Source: Sphingobacterium olei (GTDB lineage: Bacteria; Bacteroidota; Bacteroidia; Sphingobacteriales; Sphingobacteriaceae). From it: a DNA stretch of 64,000 nucleotides. This document shows, piece after piece, positions 63,785-64,000 of the stretch. A model generated the notes under the pieces. It had not been told where the DNA came from. It did no database searches and saw only the letters and a list, made by a program, of their open reading frames with translations. A program made the position numbers and the translations under genes. Location of the stretch: assembly GCF_005048855.1 (NCBI RefSeq), contig NZ_SUME01000003.1:62001-126000 (forward strand). The letters run 5' to 3'. The first letter of the stretch is position 1. The number at the start of each line of letters is the position of its first letter.

Positions 63785-63808
63785 ATGGATCTACAAATTA
63801 GAAATGTG

Positions 63809-64000
63809 ATGAAAAAATATATATTGATACTATTTACGGCGACCAGTTTGTTTTCGTGTAAGGGGTTTTTAGAAGAGGAGCAAGTTGCCAATCTGACACA
63901 AGATTTTTATACGAATGAAGTTGGTTTAGAATCGCTTATAAATGGGCTTTACGTGTATGCGAGGAATAAGCATGAGTGGGACGGGAGTGGAGCAAGATTA
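63809..64000 (+). CDS. SusD-like lipoprotein, 3' end outside window
   Basis: Only the first 64 codons are visible. The ATG at 63809 begins a lipoprotein signal (MKKYILILFTATSLFSC, Cys at residue 17), and the mature start FLEEEQVANLTQDFYTNE fits the SusD family. An in-frame ATG at 63785 would add eight residues ahead of the signal peptide and is less likely. Partner of the SusC ending 24 bases upstream. Confidence 0.85.
   Translation, partial: MKKYILILFTATSLFSCKGFLEEEQVANLTQDFYTNEVGLESLINGLYVYARNKHEWDGSGARL

Overview
The window comes from a Bacteroidota genome, most likely Sphingobacteriaceae (Sphingobacterium or Pedobacter-like). Evidence: three SusC/SusD pairs, many TAnnTTTG promoter elements of the Bacteroidota type, A-rich sequence rather than Shine-Dalgarno sites before starts, a 58-residue Hc1-type histone and CarboxypepD_reg-like N-termini on the TonB receptors. 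No rRNA, tRNA, CRISPR array or intact transposase was found.

Region A (1-20715) is the most unusual part. It holds two outer-membrane uptake operons. Operon 1: the 3' part of a TonB receptor, a 32-residue leader ORF, SusC, SusD, a TlpA-type thioredoxin and an M14 metallopeptidase. Operon 2: promoter, a second 32-residue leader ORF, SusC, SusD, two Cys-type sulfatases, a rhodanese-like/thioredoxin fusion and a formylglycine-generating enzyme (FGE). The two leader ORFs (2203-2301, 10861-10959) align without gaps and end in the same residues, RMRMCR-stop. Each is followed by a hairpin with a possible competing fold, then by an almost identical block running through the SusC signal peptide. I propose a ribosome-mediated (possibly Cys-responsive) leader controlling sulfur acquisition: peptide or thiol sulfur in operon 1, sulfate esters in operon 2. 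The next operon (20791-24411) ends with a YeiH-family protein, annotated in databases as a putative sulfate exporter, which fits a sulfur theme but does not prove it.

Region B (24412-28600) is mixed: an unrecognised protein, a structured gene-free stretch, the small histone, a relic toxin-antitoxin pair, a CPBP membrane protease and an ECF-type sigma factor with a membrane partner.

Region C (28600-45656) is a potassium island: an NtrC-type sigma-54 regulator, a PfkB sugar kinase, a divergent TrkA/TrkH-type pair, then kdpFABC with two extra mini membrane peptides and a 119-residue helical protein, a porin, a glycosyltransferase, an XRE/pentapeptide-repeat regulator, a short KdpD without kinase domain and a separate HAMP/PAS histidine kinase. 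A palindrome and a sigma-54-like promoter lie upstream of kdp, matching the regulator type.

Region D (45657-64000): a pepT/nitroreductase pair on the minus strand, then a rhamnose-oriented polysaccharide utilisation locus (GH2, GH105, GH31, GH2, L-rhamnose mutarotase, GH106), a strong terminator, and a third SusC with the start of its SusD, cut by the window edge.
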